Positions 12,408 to 24,239 of a DNA stretch of 64,000 nt are shown here, one piece after another. The stretch covers positions 49,336 to 113,335 of the forward strand of contig JALIZF010000943.1 in the NCBI GenBank assembly GCA_029948255.1, read 5' to 3'. The notes beneath the pieces were generated by a model. That model was not told the origin of the DNA and did no database searches. It worked only from the letters and a program-made list of their open reading frames with translations. The DNA is from Telmatactis stephensoni. Lineage: Eukaryota; Cnidaria; Anthozoa; Actiniaria; Isophelliidae. The stretch's first letter is position 1; every line of letters starts with the position of its first letter. A program made the translations under genes and the position numbers.

Positions 12408-13450
12408 CAAAATCGAGTCAAGATTGCCTTGTTCTGTTTGTTCATTTTGTTTTTCTCCAGTGCACGCAATCCTTTGATTATAAAAACAACTATAATCCAG
12501 TAGATTTGTTAGCAAAAACGAAAAACAAATCAGTGAATAATGGAAGATAACTTTTCGACTTCCTACTAGAAACCACATCATTATATAGTCGATTTTTGGC
12601 TGGCAGTTAACCTTGGAGACTTTTGGGCGGACTTATACTGCATCATAAAACATTATTGATGACAAGCTCACCCTGATCCTCCCTAGGCCTCCCCTTTTCC
12701 CTCCTTCCCCTCCCCTTTCCCTTCCCTCCCCTCCCCTCCCCTTTCACTTCCCCTTCTCTCTTCTCCTTCCTGGTTCTCAGAGAATGTAATATAATGGACC
12801 AAGCTACTTTGAAAATAACTTTTCCTAAAAGCAAATGTAAATTATCACAGAAAGCACAAAACGTGATACATTTAAGCAAATACCTTAGTTCCCATTTTTG
12901 TCATCTTAATATTAACTTCTGAACTGACTTGGAGAAATGTAGCCCTTTTCCTTATGACGAGTCCTTGACAGGCCACGACAGAGTATCCTTCATTCTTTAT
13001 GCCATCCCTCATAGTTATATCAAAATATTACATGAAAAATGAAGCTACCTACCTTTCAAATTTTTCATGGCAAAGCTCCCCTAGAGGGGGTAATCAGATA
13101 ATGAATTCCAACATCTTGGCCCCAGGCCTCCCAATGTTTTACATCAGTCATTCAAAATGAGAGATAACATAAAAATTATTATTGCTAACAATAATACCCT
13201 GTGTGTTTTTTAATTAACTCGACGATTTCTTAGAGATTTGTACTTGTTCGCGCTAAAATATCGCTGTTATTTTTCAATTGTAGCCCGTCAAAGTTTGATA
13301 GCTTTGCTTTGAAGCGAGTACCGTAAATTCGCACAAAACCTTTTAAAAAATCGCTATTATTTTTTCTCCATGTTTCTGCAAATAGAGTACACAGGGATCC
13401 TAGTCCGTGTCATTGCGCACGAGCAACCATGCATCGATGCACGCGCGGGA

Positions 13451-13490
<40 letters not shown>

Positions 13491-13946
13491 TTTTTTTTCC
13501 TTTTTTTTTTTTACGGCGCGGGGACGGCAGCGAAAAACTGCAGCATCCATTATAACCGTATGCTTTACTGCTGCCTGGCATAAATTTGAAATATTGGCTC
13601 GATGCAGTGCCCTTTTTCCTTGACGTTTTCCAAGTGATGTTAACCTTTTTCGCCCCACCCACCTACCCTGGTGGTGGAATGCCTCCTATCCTTGCTTATC
13701 CCTCTTGCCTTGGCCGCGGAAGCTTTCCATAACTATTTTATAAAATGCAGCGGTAATGGGTATACAGTGAGGATGTCTTACTAAGTGTCTTTCAGTCTAG
13801 CCACACACTGGTTCTCCTATAATTTCCCAAATTCATTGGGCAGAATCAGTGGACAAAACCATATGCAAATTCAATTATTACGCTCAAGTGTCTTGATGAT
13901 GAGGCAAGTAACTCGATAATGAGAGGTAAATGATGTAACTATTTCA
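12408..13946. other. Intergenic with low-complexity tracts
   Basis: No gene was recognised. A pyrimidine-rich CCCTCC/CCCTTTCC tract spans about 12684-12768, and a TTTTC/poly-T tract about 13449-13513. Open frames over these tracts are compositional artefacts. No clear AATAAA was seen just after the DEG/ENaC stop codon. Confidence 0.6.
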
Positions 13947-14095
13947 CAGCCTAGTACCCAGGCGTTCCTCTGCGAGCGCGAAGCGCGAGCGAGACCTGGG
14001 GCGAGCGCGTAAGCGCGAGAGAACGCGTTCCCGTTGGGGTCACTCTGTGACGTCACGTTTAGAAACGAGACGGGAAAGCCTGGGGACTAGGCTGG
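13947..14095. mobile_element. 149-bp MITE with perfect 8-bp TSD
   Basis: Termini CAGCCTAGTACCCAGG and CCTGGGGACTAGGCTGG are inverted. The target duplication CTATTTCA is exact (13939-13946 and 14096-14103). The interior is GCGAGCGCGAAGCGCGAG-rich. The 8-bp TSD and CAG-start ends suggest a hAT-type MITE. Confidence 0.85.
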
Positions 14096-14103
14096 CTATT
14101 TCA

Positions 14104-14349
14104 AAAAGGTTGACCGGGTGAATGGCGAATGGCAATTGGCGATTGCACGACCGAAAGGAAATTTGGGGTAACAAGAATTCGAATTGCTTCATTTTTATTA
14201 ATTAAATACCCAAGCAATGCCAGTACCATGCAGTAAAGACCTTATTGGACAAAGTGGTCGCCGGATAGCGGTCTCGAGCTAATAGCGTGACCACAGTTCC
14301 TTTCGGCCGTACTATCACCGATCGCCATTCGCCCCGTCAACCTTTTTTT
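14104..14349. repeat. Inverted-repeat element (AAAAGGTTGACCGGG ends)
   Basis: Arms of about 55 bp (AAAAAGGTTGACCGGGTGAA; inverted copy CGCCCCGTCAACCTTTTTTT), continuing through CGAAAGGAA / TTCCTTTCG. It lies right beside the previous MITE. No TSD was resolved. Confidence 0.75.
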
Positions 14350-15225
14350 AAAAAGCTATATACAAAAAAGAACAAATAGTAGCAACATAGATTATGGCCT
14401 CTAAAAATACAGTAGTCTATATTTTGACCTATTACCAGGGGGCTTTGGTAGACGAGATGTTCGTCTACCTTCAAGAAGTTTATTCTTTTCTGTGATTTGA
14501 ATTCAAGATGGAATAAAGTTACCTAGCTAGTTACCTAGTTTTTGGATGATTTTGTATGTGTTCAGCCACCGCCTAGGCCTGTGTTGTGTTTAGACTTTTT
14601 TTTTGGTAATATACAGTAGCAAATTATCTATTACCAGGCGAATGATTGACTTTGGATGTAACTGAGTCTGTCTTGAGCAAAATATTAATTTGTAATGTAA
14701 TGAGTTGAATTTCAGTAATATTCAAGTGCGAGCTGTTTAGTTTTCAAGATTCAAACAGTTCCCGCACACATGTGGTCCCCCGAGAAAACTTTGGGACCAG
14801 TCCTAGCAATCTTACTCAAACATGAATACTTATAATAAGTGAGCTTTGAAAACTGAGTCAACTTTGAAAACTTAAAAAATTTCGTTAATGAGAAATGTCC
14901 ACGAAAACAATAGGAATTCTACTCTATATGTCCCCTAATGATTCTTGAATTCGGATTCGAATTCGTGTTAAAACGAAACCGACAGTAACATCAAAAGTAA
15001 ATAAAGAAGATTTTACTTTCTTCAGTGGCCATTCCAAATTCGAGTGGGCGCATTTAGAATGTAGAACCAAAATAATATTGCTTGAGCTTCCTGCATGTGG
15101 CATGGTGCTCGACTTGGGACTCTTGGTTTGGTCTTTCTGTGGAATTTTAGGTTCCAAAAATTGAGGATTTCAGAATAGGACAATAAAAGTCATGTCATTA
15201 TCATTATCATCAATATGGGGCATGC
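14350..15225. other. Intergenic, no gene recognised
   Basis: AT-rich sequence with no supported feature. Open frames are short and lack recognisable motifs. Confidence 0.5.
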
Positions 15226-15227
15226 TA

Positions 15228-15522
15228 GGCCAAATAACAAACTTTGTAATTGAAACTTGGAAATTCTTCCATATTAGTGCCGGGTAAAATGGCGTTTGAT
15301 CAGTACGATAAAAGTTGTCTTCAAATAAATATAAAAAATAACGATTGACACAAAACTCGAGTTTTGAAATGGTTTTCTTGTAAATTCTGATTGGTCGAGA
15401 GCTGTCGCGTGATGCCTTCTCAGCCAATCAGCAACAGGGCTGCAAATGTATTTGCGGCCCGTCAAATTCAATTTTCGCCCGCTGAACGGCGCGTTTTCAA
15501 GAGGGCAGTTTGTTATTTGGCC
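15228..15522. mobile_element. 295-bp MITE ending GGCCAAATAACAAACT
   Basis: Perfect inverted termini GGCCAAATAACAAACT / AGTTTGTTATTTGGCC, flanked by TA on both sides (15226-15227 and 15523-15524); the outer triplets are CTA and TAA. GGCC ends with a TA or TWA target fit a mariner- or Harbinger-type MITE. The interior is unique and non-coding. Confidence 0.75.
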
Positions 15523-15841
15523 TAATATATTGATGATAATGTAGAATTATGAAACGGATTTTTTTCGCACGATAAATCACCTTGACAAAATCCGCGTTTA
15601 TGGGATATATTATCAATTGTCAGTAGGGAAATAGCCCTGGTAACGAGGCTGAATGATCCGCCCAATTTGATTTTCAAAGTTAGTTTACGCTGAAAAAAAT
15701 GTAAAAAGTTTGGAAGACAGGTGTTTAAACGTTCAGAGAAACGCTCGATCATTGGACAGCATCGTTTTGCTTAATTAATGAAACTAAATGGAACTTTTAT
15801 TACCATCGCCATTTCCATAGCTTCTAACAAACATTTGGAAA

Positions 15842-15942
15842 TATATAACTACATTGTAATGGGTGCAGCTGCTATTTGAAGCTGATTAAGATAGCCCGTA
15901 TACGTTGGTAAACTATCTATCCCCGTCAAACTAGCAGCCAAA
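15842..15942 (+). promoter_or_regulatory. G1 promoter and non-coding first exon (diverged)
   Basis: CCCCGTCAAACTAGCAGCCAAA followed by a GTAAGTTCTCTTTG donor (GT at 15943) matches the 5'UTR exon end found in front of G2-G7. A TATATAA lies at about 15842. The resulting 5'UTR intron would run to the AG just before exon A near 17520. Homology with the other copies is clear around the donor but weak upstream. Confidence 0.5.
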
Positions 15943-16714
15943 GTAAGTTCTCTTTGCGTTTTTAACAAGTATAGAGACGTAATTGTGATACGGGGCTAGT
16001 GTTAGAGAAGTACGAGGCCGTGTTTTGTCGTCGGTTCTGGTTAATTTATTTATTCAGTTAGCGACTGTACAAAGACTGTGTTCAGCAATGGCCGTCTTAA
16101 CAACAACTAACTACATGTACAACTCAAGAACAACTGGACTCTTGAACAGCAACTTACTGACACAACTATAACTATCAACTACTACGAGTCCTCGATGGCG
16201 GAAACTGAGAAACAGCTGTGAACTCAGCGCGCTACATTAGAATATTCTAATTGTTTCATCGATGATGATCGATGATGACTCAAAGATTGTTAACTTTACG
16301 TATACCCCGATTGTACATCTGAATAATATCAACAGGAAGTACGTACAAAATGTAGCAAAGCTAATGACAAGATAAGAACAGAGTACTATTTGCCGATAGC
16401 AAAACTATGAGTGTTTTACAAAAGTATAGAAAGTATATGCCAACAGTTATATTGAGGACACGGTCAGCTATCTATTCCTGTGTACTGTCTCGTACAGCGC
16501 AACTCGACGGACTGACTGGCTTGGTCAGCAGCGCAGCTGAGATGCAGCGATAGATCTCTCTGACCAGAACAATAATTAATTCGCCAGTGTTGACAAAAGA
16601 CTCGCTGGACCTCACTCTAGGTGAAACTTACCATTTGCCTAGACCGTTAAAAAGGGTAACCCTCTCAACCAAACCTATTGTTTGATGAAACATGTTTCAT
16701 GAAAGCAGTTTATA

Positions 16715-16968
16715 CAGCTATTTCAAAAAACGTGAATACTGAATTCTGCATTCTGCATACTGAATAGTGCATTCCAAGACTTACAAATTGCATTTTTGAT
16801 CATTTCCGTTGTCGTTTTGCCACTTATTTGCCTAGTTATAGCTGTTATAGAGGATTTTCACTATGTCATCTCCAAAACAAACTGAACTACAAGGCATTTT
16901 GGTCTTTGAATGCACTATTCGGTATGCAGAATGCAGTATTCAGTATTCAATGTTTTTTGAAATAGCTG
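16715..16968. mobile_element. TA-flanked MITE with about 67-bp terminal inverted repeats
   Basis: Ends CAGCTATTTCAAAAAACG and its complement TGTTTTTTGAAATAGCTG; complementarity runs about 67 bp, through GAATACTGAATTCTGCATTC. TA dinucleotides flank both sides, suggesting Tc1/mariner-type mobilisation. It lies in the predicted 5'UTR intron of G1. Confidence 0.8.
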
Positions 16969-17199
16969 TAAATCAAATTTTCGGAATTAGTAAAGCAATC
17001 AAATTTTCTGGTATGCTTAGCTTCTTTACTTTCGACAAGCCAATTATCCTTTTAAAGTAAAATCATTACCATCAAAAAAGGACATTTACAGTTCCAATAA
17101 GAGAACATTTATCAGTATCATTAGTTTTAGAAGTAATTACTAACAAATTTTGCTCTAGTATAATATTTCATTAATTCTACTGATAGATCACTGGACGAG

Positions 17200-17456
17200 C
17201 CGTTAATACCCGTTACACAAACAGACTCATTCACACTCGCTACTACTACATTCGATATACTCTACAACACTCAACTCACATGTTGATTTTTGCTGAAGGA
17301 GCTAGGAAAAACCGGAGAACTCAGAGAAAAAACATTGTGACATGGTAGAGAACAATACATTAAACACACTCAACTCACATATGATCCAGCGTCCGAGTCG
17401 GGGCTCGAACCCAGACCACAGCGATCAGAGGTGGCTTAACCGCTACGCCAACCAAA
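17200..17456 (-). mobile_element. tRNA-derived SINE (probable)
   Basis: On the minus strand, TTGGCGTAGCGGTTAAGCCA (an A-box-like block near 17432-17450) is followed about 30 nt later by GGGTTCGAGCCCC (a B-box near 17400-17412). The rest (AAAAACCGGAGAACTCAGAG and so on) continues as a SINE-like body. No intact tRNA cloverleaf or anticodon arm is obvious, so it is called a SINE rather than a tRNA gene. The 5' body limit is approximate. Confidence 0.6.
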
Positions 17457-17537
17457 TGCAATGCCATTGTCAATTCAAAAAAATAAATCTTCATTAATAT
17501 TTCCCGTTTTTTCAATTTAAAGGAAATTCAAAGAACT

Positions 17538-20500
17538 ATGTTTTTCTTCAACATCTTAGCCATCATTCTCCTCATCATCACCATCGTGGATTCATCCCAA
17601 AACACCTGTCCACTTGTAAGATACTCTGGCGTATTTAACTCTCACGACCACGTGAAAGACTACGCCCTCGTAGCCAAGTCCTACAAAAACCTATCTTTAG
17701 AATCCATCCAGCAATGTTTCAGTGTCTGTGTTCAGGACTGTCGATGTGTGTCCTATCAAATGAATGGCACACGATGTGAGCTTGTTGATGAAAACAAACA
17801 CACAGCTCCAGAACATTTCAAAGCGTTGCCTGGATACAAATACTTTGAACTGAAACAGCAATTCAAACAGGTAAACCTGCATAGCTTTAATTACAATCGA
17901 CTTCAATCAGTATTCATTTATTAGATCATAGTTGATATATATGTTTCCTCTTTGAACTATGATTCGACGTGTGATAAGGAAGTAAAATAGACACTTAAGG
18001 TGGCTCGACCCAATTTTCAAGTAGAGCTACCAATCGTCTTTGAGTGAAAACTATTTGTTCATGAGCAGTCTAATAGTAAATTACATATTACATTCTTATC
18101 AGACAAAGATCAAAGTTTATGATGACGTATGTTATATGGAGATCGGCGCTATTATGGCGACGCCTTAAAAGAATTCCCCTTTTTACACATTCTCGAGTTT
18201 AATGAGTTCTAGGCTTATTCTTGAAAAATGCTCTTGTGATCTTGTAGTTAACATCATTGCCTTTAGCTCTAGCGAATTAAATCAAATTCTGAGAGAGCGT
18301 TTTCGAAATATCATCGATGAGAGATTTTAACTGCAAAAATCGAGCGTAAACAAAACAACTTTTTAAATCTCCTACAATTAAAAAGAAAGTAGCACATCTA
18401 AGTTAATTTTTCATCTCAAATTGTTATAAAGATATCAAATTTGGCTGCTGAAAGAGACGAGAGAAATCACATTAATTGATATTGAGAAACGTGAGCCGAA
18501 CTCATGTATATGGACATGCTGAATTTGCTTCTGTTGCCCAAATTTCGCTCTATTGTTACATAAACTGCAATACTTAAAGATCCCTTCGATAAATATTGTT
18601 TAAAAATTAGTATGGTTTAGTTTAGGTAATAGTTGATATGATATAGCGTTTTCAAATTCATTGAATCATTTTACGGCTGTAAAATATTAGCCTCAAATCA
18701 GTATATTTTTCAGCCGGATACAGTGGTCGACAGCTCATTAATGCATGATGTAGCTCCTTTGTTTTAGTTTGTCATGTTTTCGTGCATTCTAGCACCTGAT
18801 GCAAATTGCGGAACGTTTCAATACTTTCCGATCACTCTTCCGAGATATGGTAATCGCTAGAAAGAAACTTTTTAACTGTACATTTCTTTCCAGCATGTCA
18901 GCACATCATTCTATTTTTACTTTGTCTCCCCATGATTCTGCTTTTGACGAGTTTCCATCTGTAGTTGTGTGACAAAAAGTTTCTTTCCTTTTTGGCATTC
19001 TTATGTATATTTAGTTTTAGCAATTACCATATTTCGGAAGAGTGCTCGGAAGGTAATGAAGCGTTCCGTAATTTGCACCAAGTGTTGGAATGCATGAAAA
19101 CACGACAAACTAAAACAAAGGAGCTACATCATGCATTAATGAGCTGTCGACCACTGTATCCGGCTGAAAAATATACTGACTTGAGGCTAATATTTTACAG
19201 CCGTAAAATGATTCAATGAATTTGAAAACGCTATATCATATCAACTATTACCTAAACTAAACCATACTAATTTTTAAACAATATTTATCGAAGGGATCTT
19301 TAAGTATTGCAGTTTATGTAACAATAGAGCGAAATTTGGGCAACAGAAGCAAATTCAGCATGTCCATATACATGAGTTCGGCTCACGTTTCTCAATATCA
19401 ATTAATGTGATTTCTCTCGTCTCTTTCAGCAGCCAAATTTGATATCTTTATAACAATTTGAGATGAAAAATTAACTTAGATGTGCTACTTTCTTTTTAAT
19501 TGTAGGAGATTTAAAAAGTTGTTTTGTTTACGCTCGATTTTTGCAGTTAAAATCTCTCATCGATGATATTTCGAAAACGCTCTCTCAGAATTTGATTTAA
19601 TTCGCTAGAGCTAAAGGCAATGATGTTAACTACAAGATCACAAGAGCATTTTTCAAGAATAAGCCTAGAACTCATTAAACTCGAGAATGTGTAAAAAGGG
19701 GAATTCTTTTAAGGCGTCGCCATAATAGCGCCGATCTCCATATAACATACGTCATCATAAACTTTGATCTTTGTCTGATAAGAATGTAATATGTAATTTA
19801 CTATTAGACTGCTCATGAACAAATAGTTTTCACTCAAAGACGATTGGTAGCTCTACTTGAAAATTGGGTCGAGCCACCTTAAGAGAGCAACTTATATAAG
19901 CACTAGCCCAAAAATGGTTGGGTCAAGTTAATCGTCTTTTATATCAGATTCCCTAAGCGGTTCATCAATCAGAAATGTATTTAGTGGACATGATTATGAT
20001 AAATGATAATGAGGTATCTTGTAAAACGAATTATATAAGACATCTTTAAAGTCCTTATAAACTCTAGCGAAAATGTACATTTTTTAAAAGTTGAATATCT
20101 TGGGAAATATAATTAAAGCGAAATCAAAGATGTGAAGTTTTTTCCAGGGTTCCCATCCATTCAAAACTGTCTCTCCAGACTAAAAACCGCGTTCTTTGGA
20201 AAGCTGGGGCAAATTTGGTTAATAATAAACTCATTTGGTTAATAATAAACTTTGATATTGTTTAAGGCAAATTGTGACGTACTTTAAGGGACAAGTGTCT
20301 AGTCTGTCTGTCACGGCATTTAGACTCAAAGAAAGAGCACAAAATAGCTATATCAAAGTAGCAGAATTTTCAGCAGAAGTTATTTTATAGCAACAACAAT
20401 ATACAAGAATATTAAGAGCTTGAAGCGTTAAAATGTAATTTTATTCCTTAGAATACGTCATCGATACTGGGTCTCAGTTCCCCAAGAGTAGTCTCACAAT

Positions 20501-21622
20501 TTTTTTCAACAGGATGCCCAAAATGTGGCTTTTCTCCAACTTTGCAAGGCTTTTTCACGACCAAGAGAAATTGAAGGATCAACTTTTTAAAATATTTTCC
20601 TTTAAGAGGCCAAGTTCTTTTAGAGAAATCATTTCTGGCTAGACTTTATAGGCACTTCAAGATATTTCTGGTCGAGCCTGTGAATGACGATCTTCAATAA
20701 AATACTAACTAAGGAAACTCACATTAATGATAGCATTGATTGATAGCATCTGGCAAACGATTTTGTTGTCCTATATCACTGATAGAATCATGAAGAGAAT
20801 ACTTTTTATTTCCAGAAAAGTTGTTCAAGTCAGTGCAACAATGGATGTTGCCGTCAACATTCTCAGCCTTGTCAAAATGGTGCAACCTGCATCGAGCTCT
20901 GCCAAAACGTCACACGCAAGTTTCAATGTAAATGTCGTAAAGGATTTTCTGGTAGAGTTTGTGACATTCCGGCCTTAATTCCTACATCATGCGCTGCTTA
21001 CAAATCTCACTTTCCTCCAGACAGCTACCCTATTTCTCTCAAAGAAAACCAAATCAAGGTGTTTTGTGATGCCAAGTCTGAGCCAGGAATGGTATGGACA
21101 TTGATCGAGTCATTTGCATTTTCGCTAAGAAAGAAATATGCCAAGAAAGACTTCGTCCAAGATTTTCCAGTCAACACAGGTAACCCCACCTGGTGGGATT
21201 ATCGCTTGTCCCGTCATGTTATGGAGTACATCAAAACCCAATCTACCCATTGGAGAGCCACCTGTAACTACAATACTGAGGGACTGGTGATGAGAGATTA
21301 CGTACGAGGTCGTCTTAGGAGCATGGATATCATGAATGACACAAGTGGTCACCAATGTGTTCAAGTTGAATACATCAATGTACGTGGAATAAACCGTAGC
21401 CATTGTACCACGCATATTCGTCAAGAATCCGGTTTACATGTCTTTATTGACAGTAACTCCGGAAAACGTCTGTCTTGTGAAATCAATTTCAATCATAGGA
21501 GTGTAAAGAATAATAAAGATAGATGTGACAATTTTGGTAAGTATGTCACAAGCAATCCCGCTCACCGATGCTCTGCTTCTCCAAATTCTACCACACAATG
21601 GTGGCTTGGAACTATTGTTTAA
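17538..21622 (+). CDS. G1: secreted PAN/apple-EGF-fibrinogen-like protein (USOMP5-like)
   Basis: Exon A (17538-17870) and exon B (20816-21622) join in phase 0 to give 379 aa. Residues 1-19 are a hydrophobic signal peptide. A PAN/apple-like domain follows (about 22-105, with the C-x-C-x(3)-Y block in CRCVSYQMNG). Exon B opens with an extra cysteine cluster (CSSQCNNGCC), then a six-cysteine EGF domain (about 130-160, PCQNGATC...CKC...C). A fibrinogen-C-like region begins at SCAAY with the usual YPI...VFCD...WTLI pattern and ends near WWLG. The acidic Ca site of full FReDs is not evident. It is probably extracellular; a role in skeletal matrix or immune recognition is only inference. G1 is the most divergent copy (for example KDFVQDFP, NRSHC). 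The intron is enlarged by a 1.88-kb foldback element. Confidence 0.85.
17999..19878. mobile_element. 1.88-kb foldback element with TTAA target duplication
   Basis: The ends GGTGGCTCGACCC / GGGTCGAGCCACC are flanked by TTAA on both sides (17995-17998 and 19879-19882). Homologous introns in G2-G6 have a single uninterrupted site (ACTTAAGAGAG), so this is an insertion. The two arms, about 870-890 bp each, are near-perfect inverted copies; only about 100 bp at the centre (near 18,870-18,980) is unpaired. TTAA targets are used by piggyBac and Kolobok elements. No transposase is present. An open frame in the right arm is not convincing as a gene. Confidence 0.9.
19883..20815. other. Rest of G1 intron between exons A and B
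   Basis: This matches the 520-nt introns of G5 and G7 at both ends (CACTAGCCCAAAAATGG; GATGACGATCTTCA) but has about 500 nt extra in the middle. It holds a small direct duplication of TTTGGTTAATAATAAACT near 20214-20251. No gene was seen. The acceptor is TATTTCCAG at 20815. Confidence 0.6.
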
Positions 21623-21734
21623 TGAGTTAACCAAGATGAGGCCAGGAGTCACGTGATCGTCGACTATCTGCTTTTAGTGACGTCATTCAGCCTACCGGAT
21701 GCTGTCACGAACTGATGCATAAACTCACTTATCC

Positions 21735-21935
21735 ACAGGCACCCCAGGCAATCATTTAGAGCAGCGCGTAGTAACTGATCAGCGTACAAAGCAATGCGAA
21801 GCAAATGCAAGGGTTCAGGTTCGAATCTTACATGGAATAAAAAAATTGTTTTCGCCTTGTTATATAGTAAATATTTGCTTTTCATCTTTTTGTATGCTTT
21901 TTTCTGGTTTTGAAGCGTTCTAGTTCTCCTGTGAT
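21735..21935 (+). mobile_element. SINE in the 3'UTR of G1
   Basis: 201-bp insertion flanked by TTATCC (21729-21734 and 21936-21941). It is absent at the same place after G3, G4, G5 and G7, which read ACTCATTTATCCCATAAAAG. It has a B-box-like GGTTCGAATCTT and an upstream A-box-like GTAACTGATCAGCG. It brings an extra AATAAA upstream of the unit's own conserved AATAAA. Confidence 0.75.
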
Positions 21936-22143
21936 TTATCCCATGAAAGGAATAAATTTCATATGTTATCAAAATTCTTATTTGGATTGTAAAAAGGTGA
22001 CCATCTTTACAAAATAACAATTTCATTGAAGCATTGTTCAAAACATCGGTTTTTGACCGAAAATTACCCATTTTTAGATTGTACTTGGATGTTTTACATG
22101 ATATTCTACCTGATTTGAAATAACTCACGCACTTTGTAATCAA

Positions 22144-23137
22144 CTAGACGCACACGTGCGTTCACTCGTGCCTATGCCTGGAGCCCTTTTTAAGAGAGGC
22201 TCCAATGACCGGTTCCGTTCGTACTCTTCCCCTAGCCGTTTCACGCATTCTTCACCATTCCGGGAAATAGCTAACCGTAACAAATGACCTTTTTTGAATC
22301 GGCTAACTTAAACTAAAAAATATCTTGATTAGTCAGTTTGTCTGTCAACAGCTATTAGTGCCTTTGTCTTTCTATTATCATGCATAGGTATTAGATATCT
22401 CCAACATGCAAAAATATACCAGTTTTATATTCAACTTCTTATTTCACTATATATCTCAATTGTTTGCTGTAAAGACTTCTACAACGGCATATTTGACACA
22501 ATAACAAATCGTGTATTTTTTCGTTCATGTTTCGGATGTTATATATATGAATAAAAGACGTTACGTGACCAAACGCGAAATACAAGGTCAATGGAATCTA
22601 GTTTCATGCCATTCCGATATTAAATTAAAATTCACTACAAAAACCTCTCAAGATCTCTTGAATGCTTGAATGAGGAATATAATTGACTTGCTTCTATGTA
22701 TGTTCGTTTAGCAACATGTAGGATGAGAAATTCGTAGTTTTCCAGCTCATAGGAAATAGTCGTTATCGCGAGGGCCTCGGTTTTCAAGTACTCCATTTAG
22801 AGTTCGATATTTGGTCAAAGTATTGGAGATGAAGCTCAAAATAACAGCCCATCCTGAAGCTCTTATAAGTATATAGGTATTTCTCGAGTTAAAAGCTCCA
22901 AATTACATTGTTCTACTGCAGGAAAAGCCCGTCTCTGAAAGCTATTTTCTTTGTAGTCGGCCATCTTGCATTCCTAAAGTTCCTGGCTTGCGTTCGCTGT
23001 CGCTCAAAGGTGACGAATGAAGGGCATTGTTTTTACGTTCTTAACCAATCAGAAGTCCCTCAGGACGAACACAGGAAAAAAAAAAAAAACATTTGCAGTT
23101 TATAACTCGTTCCCGGCCTAAAGGCCTGGGCACGAGT
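22144..23137 (-). mobile_element. Helitron-like non-autonomous element H1 (copy i)
   Basis: On the minus strand the element begins CTCGTGCCCAGGCC (a 5' hairpin with GGCCGGGAACGAG) and ends with the palindrome ACGCACGTGTGCGT followed by CTAG and a host T, the classic Helitron 3' signature. The homologous site after G2 (27535-27545) is empty, and no target duplication beyond 1-2 nt is visible. A related body lies at 53.86-55.53 kb. No Rep/helicase is encoded. Confidence 0.7.
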
Positions 23138-23479
23138 AATTAAATCTACACACTATTGAATAAAAAAGTTGATGCACTTTGAAATAATTTTTGACGAACT
23201 TTATTTAATAAATAACAGACGCCCCTAAATAATGGCACCTCTAAAGTTGCTTTCGCCCAGAGCCCCCCTTCATAGGGATTTCCATGTCCATTTTCTACGA
23301 CAATGTGTAGGTCCAGTATTGGTCTACATAGCCACCAGAAGTCGTGTCGCCAACAGCAACCTTCCCATTGATCCTTGGATCCGAGGAATCAGTCATCCTG
23401 CCGGGTTTTTGACATCAAACTGTGGAGATCGCCAGAGTACACTGCAGATTGGTATTTCAAAAGGGGTACGTAGACCTTA

Positions 23480-23632
23480 CAGCAGATATCGTATGAGCGT
23501 GAAACGGACCGCACTCACTGCAATGCATGTGCATGTCGTGACCGTGTCAGTGCCGTGTTGTCTATAAAAACATTCAAAATTCGTGACGTGATCGTGCGAT
23601 ATGCTGTTTTCACAGTCATACGAAAACTGCTC
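23480..23632. repeat. MITE-A copy, G1-G2 intergenic
   Basis: The left arm AGCAGATATCGTATGAGCGT is inverted as ACAGTCATACGAAAACTGCT. Part of the duplicated unit. Confidence 0.7.
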
Positions 23633-24100
23633 TAGTATGGACTGAGATAAATAAATACTTATCATATCTTTTTTTTTTCTTGCAAAGTGAGAGAGGTCGA
23701 TTAAAACTCGTGCCCATGGGTCAAAGCGATAAGTCTGTTCATAACTTTTTGCTTGCTTTTGTAAGTGCATGAAGAAGCAGCACTTTTGTTGAATATCCTT
23801 ATTGCTTTGTTTTGTTGGTTTGTTTTGTCTAAAACAACCTAAACGTTTTCTACATTTTCAGCAGGCATTATCCATCAATTCTCATCACAAGCGAATATAT
23901 TAATTAATGATGCATTTCATTAAAATCCAAAACGTCCCATCTCAAATATTTTTAAAATTTTAGTGTATGCTGATTATATGTCGGATGAGAGTCGTGTTAT
24001 TAAAACCACAGTGTGATTAGAAGGCAAGACGGCATTCATTTTTCAGAGTAATTGGATATTTTCAGTAATGGCTCTAAACAGCAGCAAGTTTAACACCATT

Positions 24101-24239
24101 TATAAATAAGTAATGTCGTATAAGAAGCACCTGCAGTTCAGTTGAAGTTGATGATTCAGTTCACTTAAGTCTTTGACCGGATAAGATTTCAGTTTGTAAA
24201 CTCTCCACCCCCGTCAACCAATTGGACTAGCTAGCCAAA
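24101..24239 (+). promoter_or_regulatory. G2 TATA box and non-coding first exon
   Basis: TATAAATA at 24101-24108, then about 130 bp ending in ACTAGCTAGCCAAA at a GTAAGTTTTC donor (GT at 24240). The block is conserved in front of G2-G7, which supports a real promoter, 5'UTR exon and 5'UTR intron. The intron ends at TTTCACTTTAAAG just before the exon A start context. Confidence 0.65.

Noticed and set aside
13357..13662. Lys-rich or Phe-rich frames around 13.45 kb
   Set aside because: Produced by the TTTTC/poly-T tract.
17388..17456. Possible tRNA gene on the minus strand
   Set aside because: A- and B-box-like blocks are present but no full cloverleaf was found, and SINE-like sequence continues beyond; called a SINE.
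18965..19219. 84-codon frame inside the foldback element
   Set aside because: It lies in one arm of the palindrome and its mirror is not a matching gene; no domain or start context.
21664..22143. 159-codon minus-strand frame after G1 and G2
   Set aside because: It spans the G 3'UTR and the SINE. Units without the SINE lack it.
23232..23567. 111-codon plus-strand frame repeated at 27635
   Set aside because: It runs across intergenic unit sequence into MITE-A. Its identity reflects a recent duplication, and the matching region in other units is broken.
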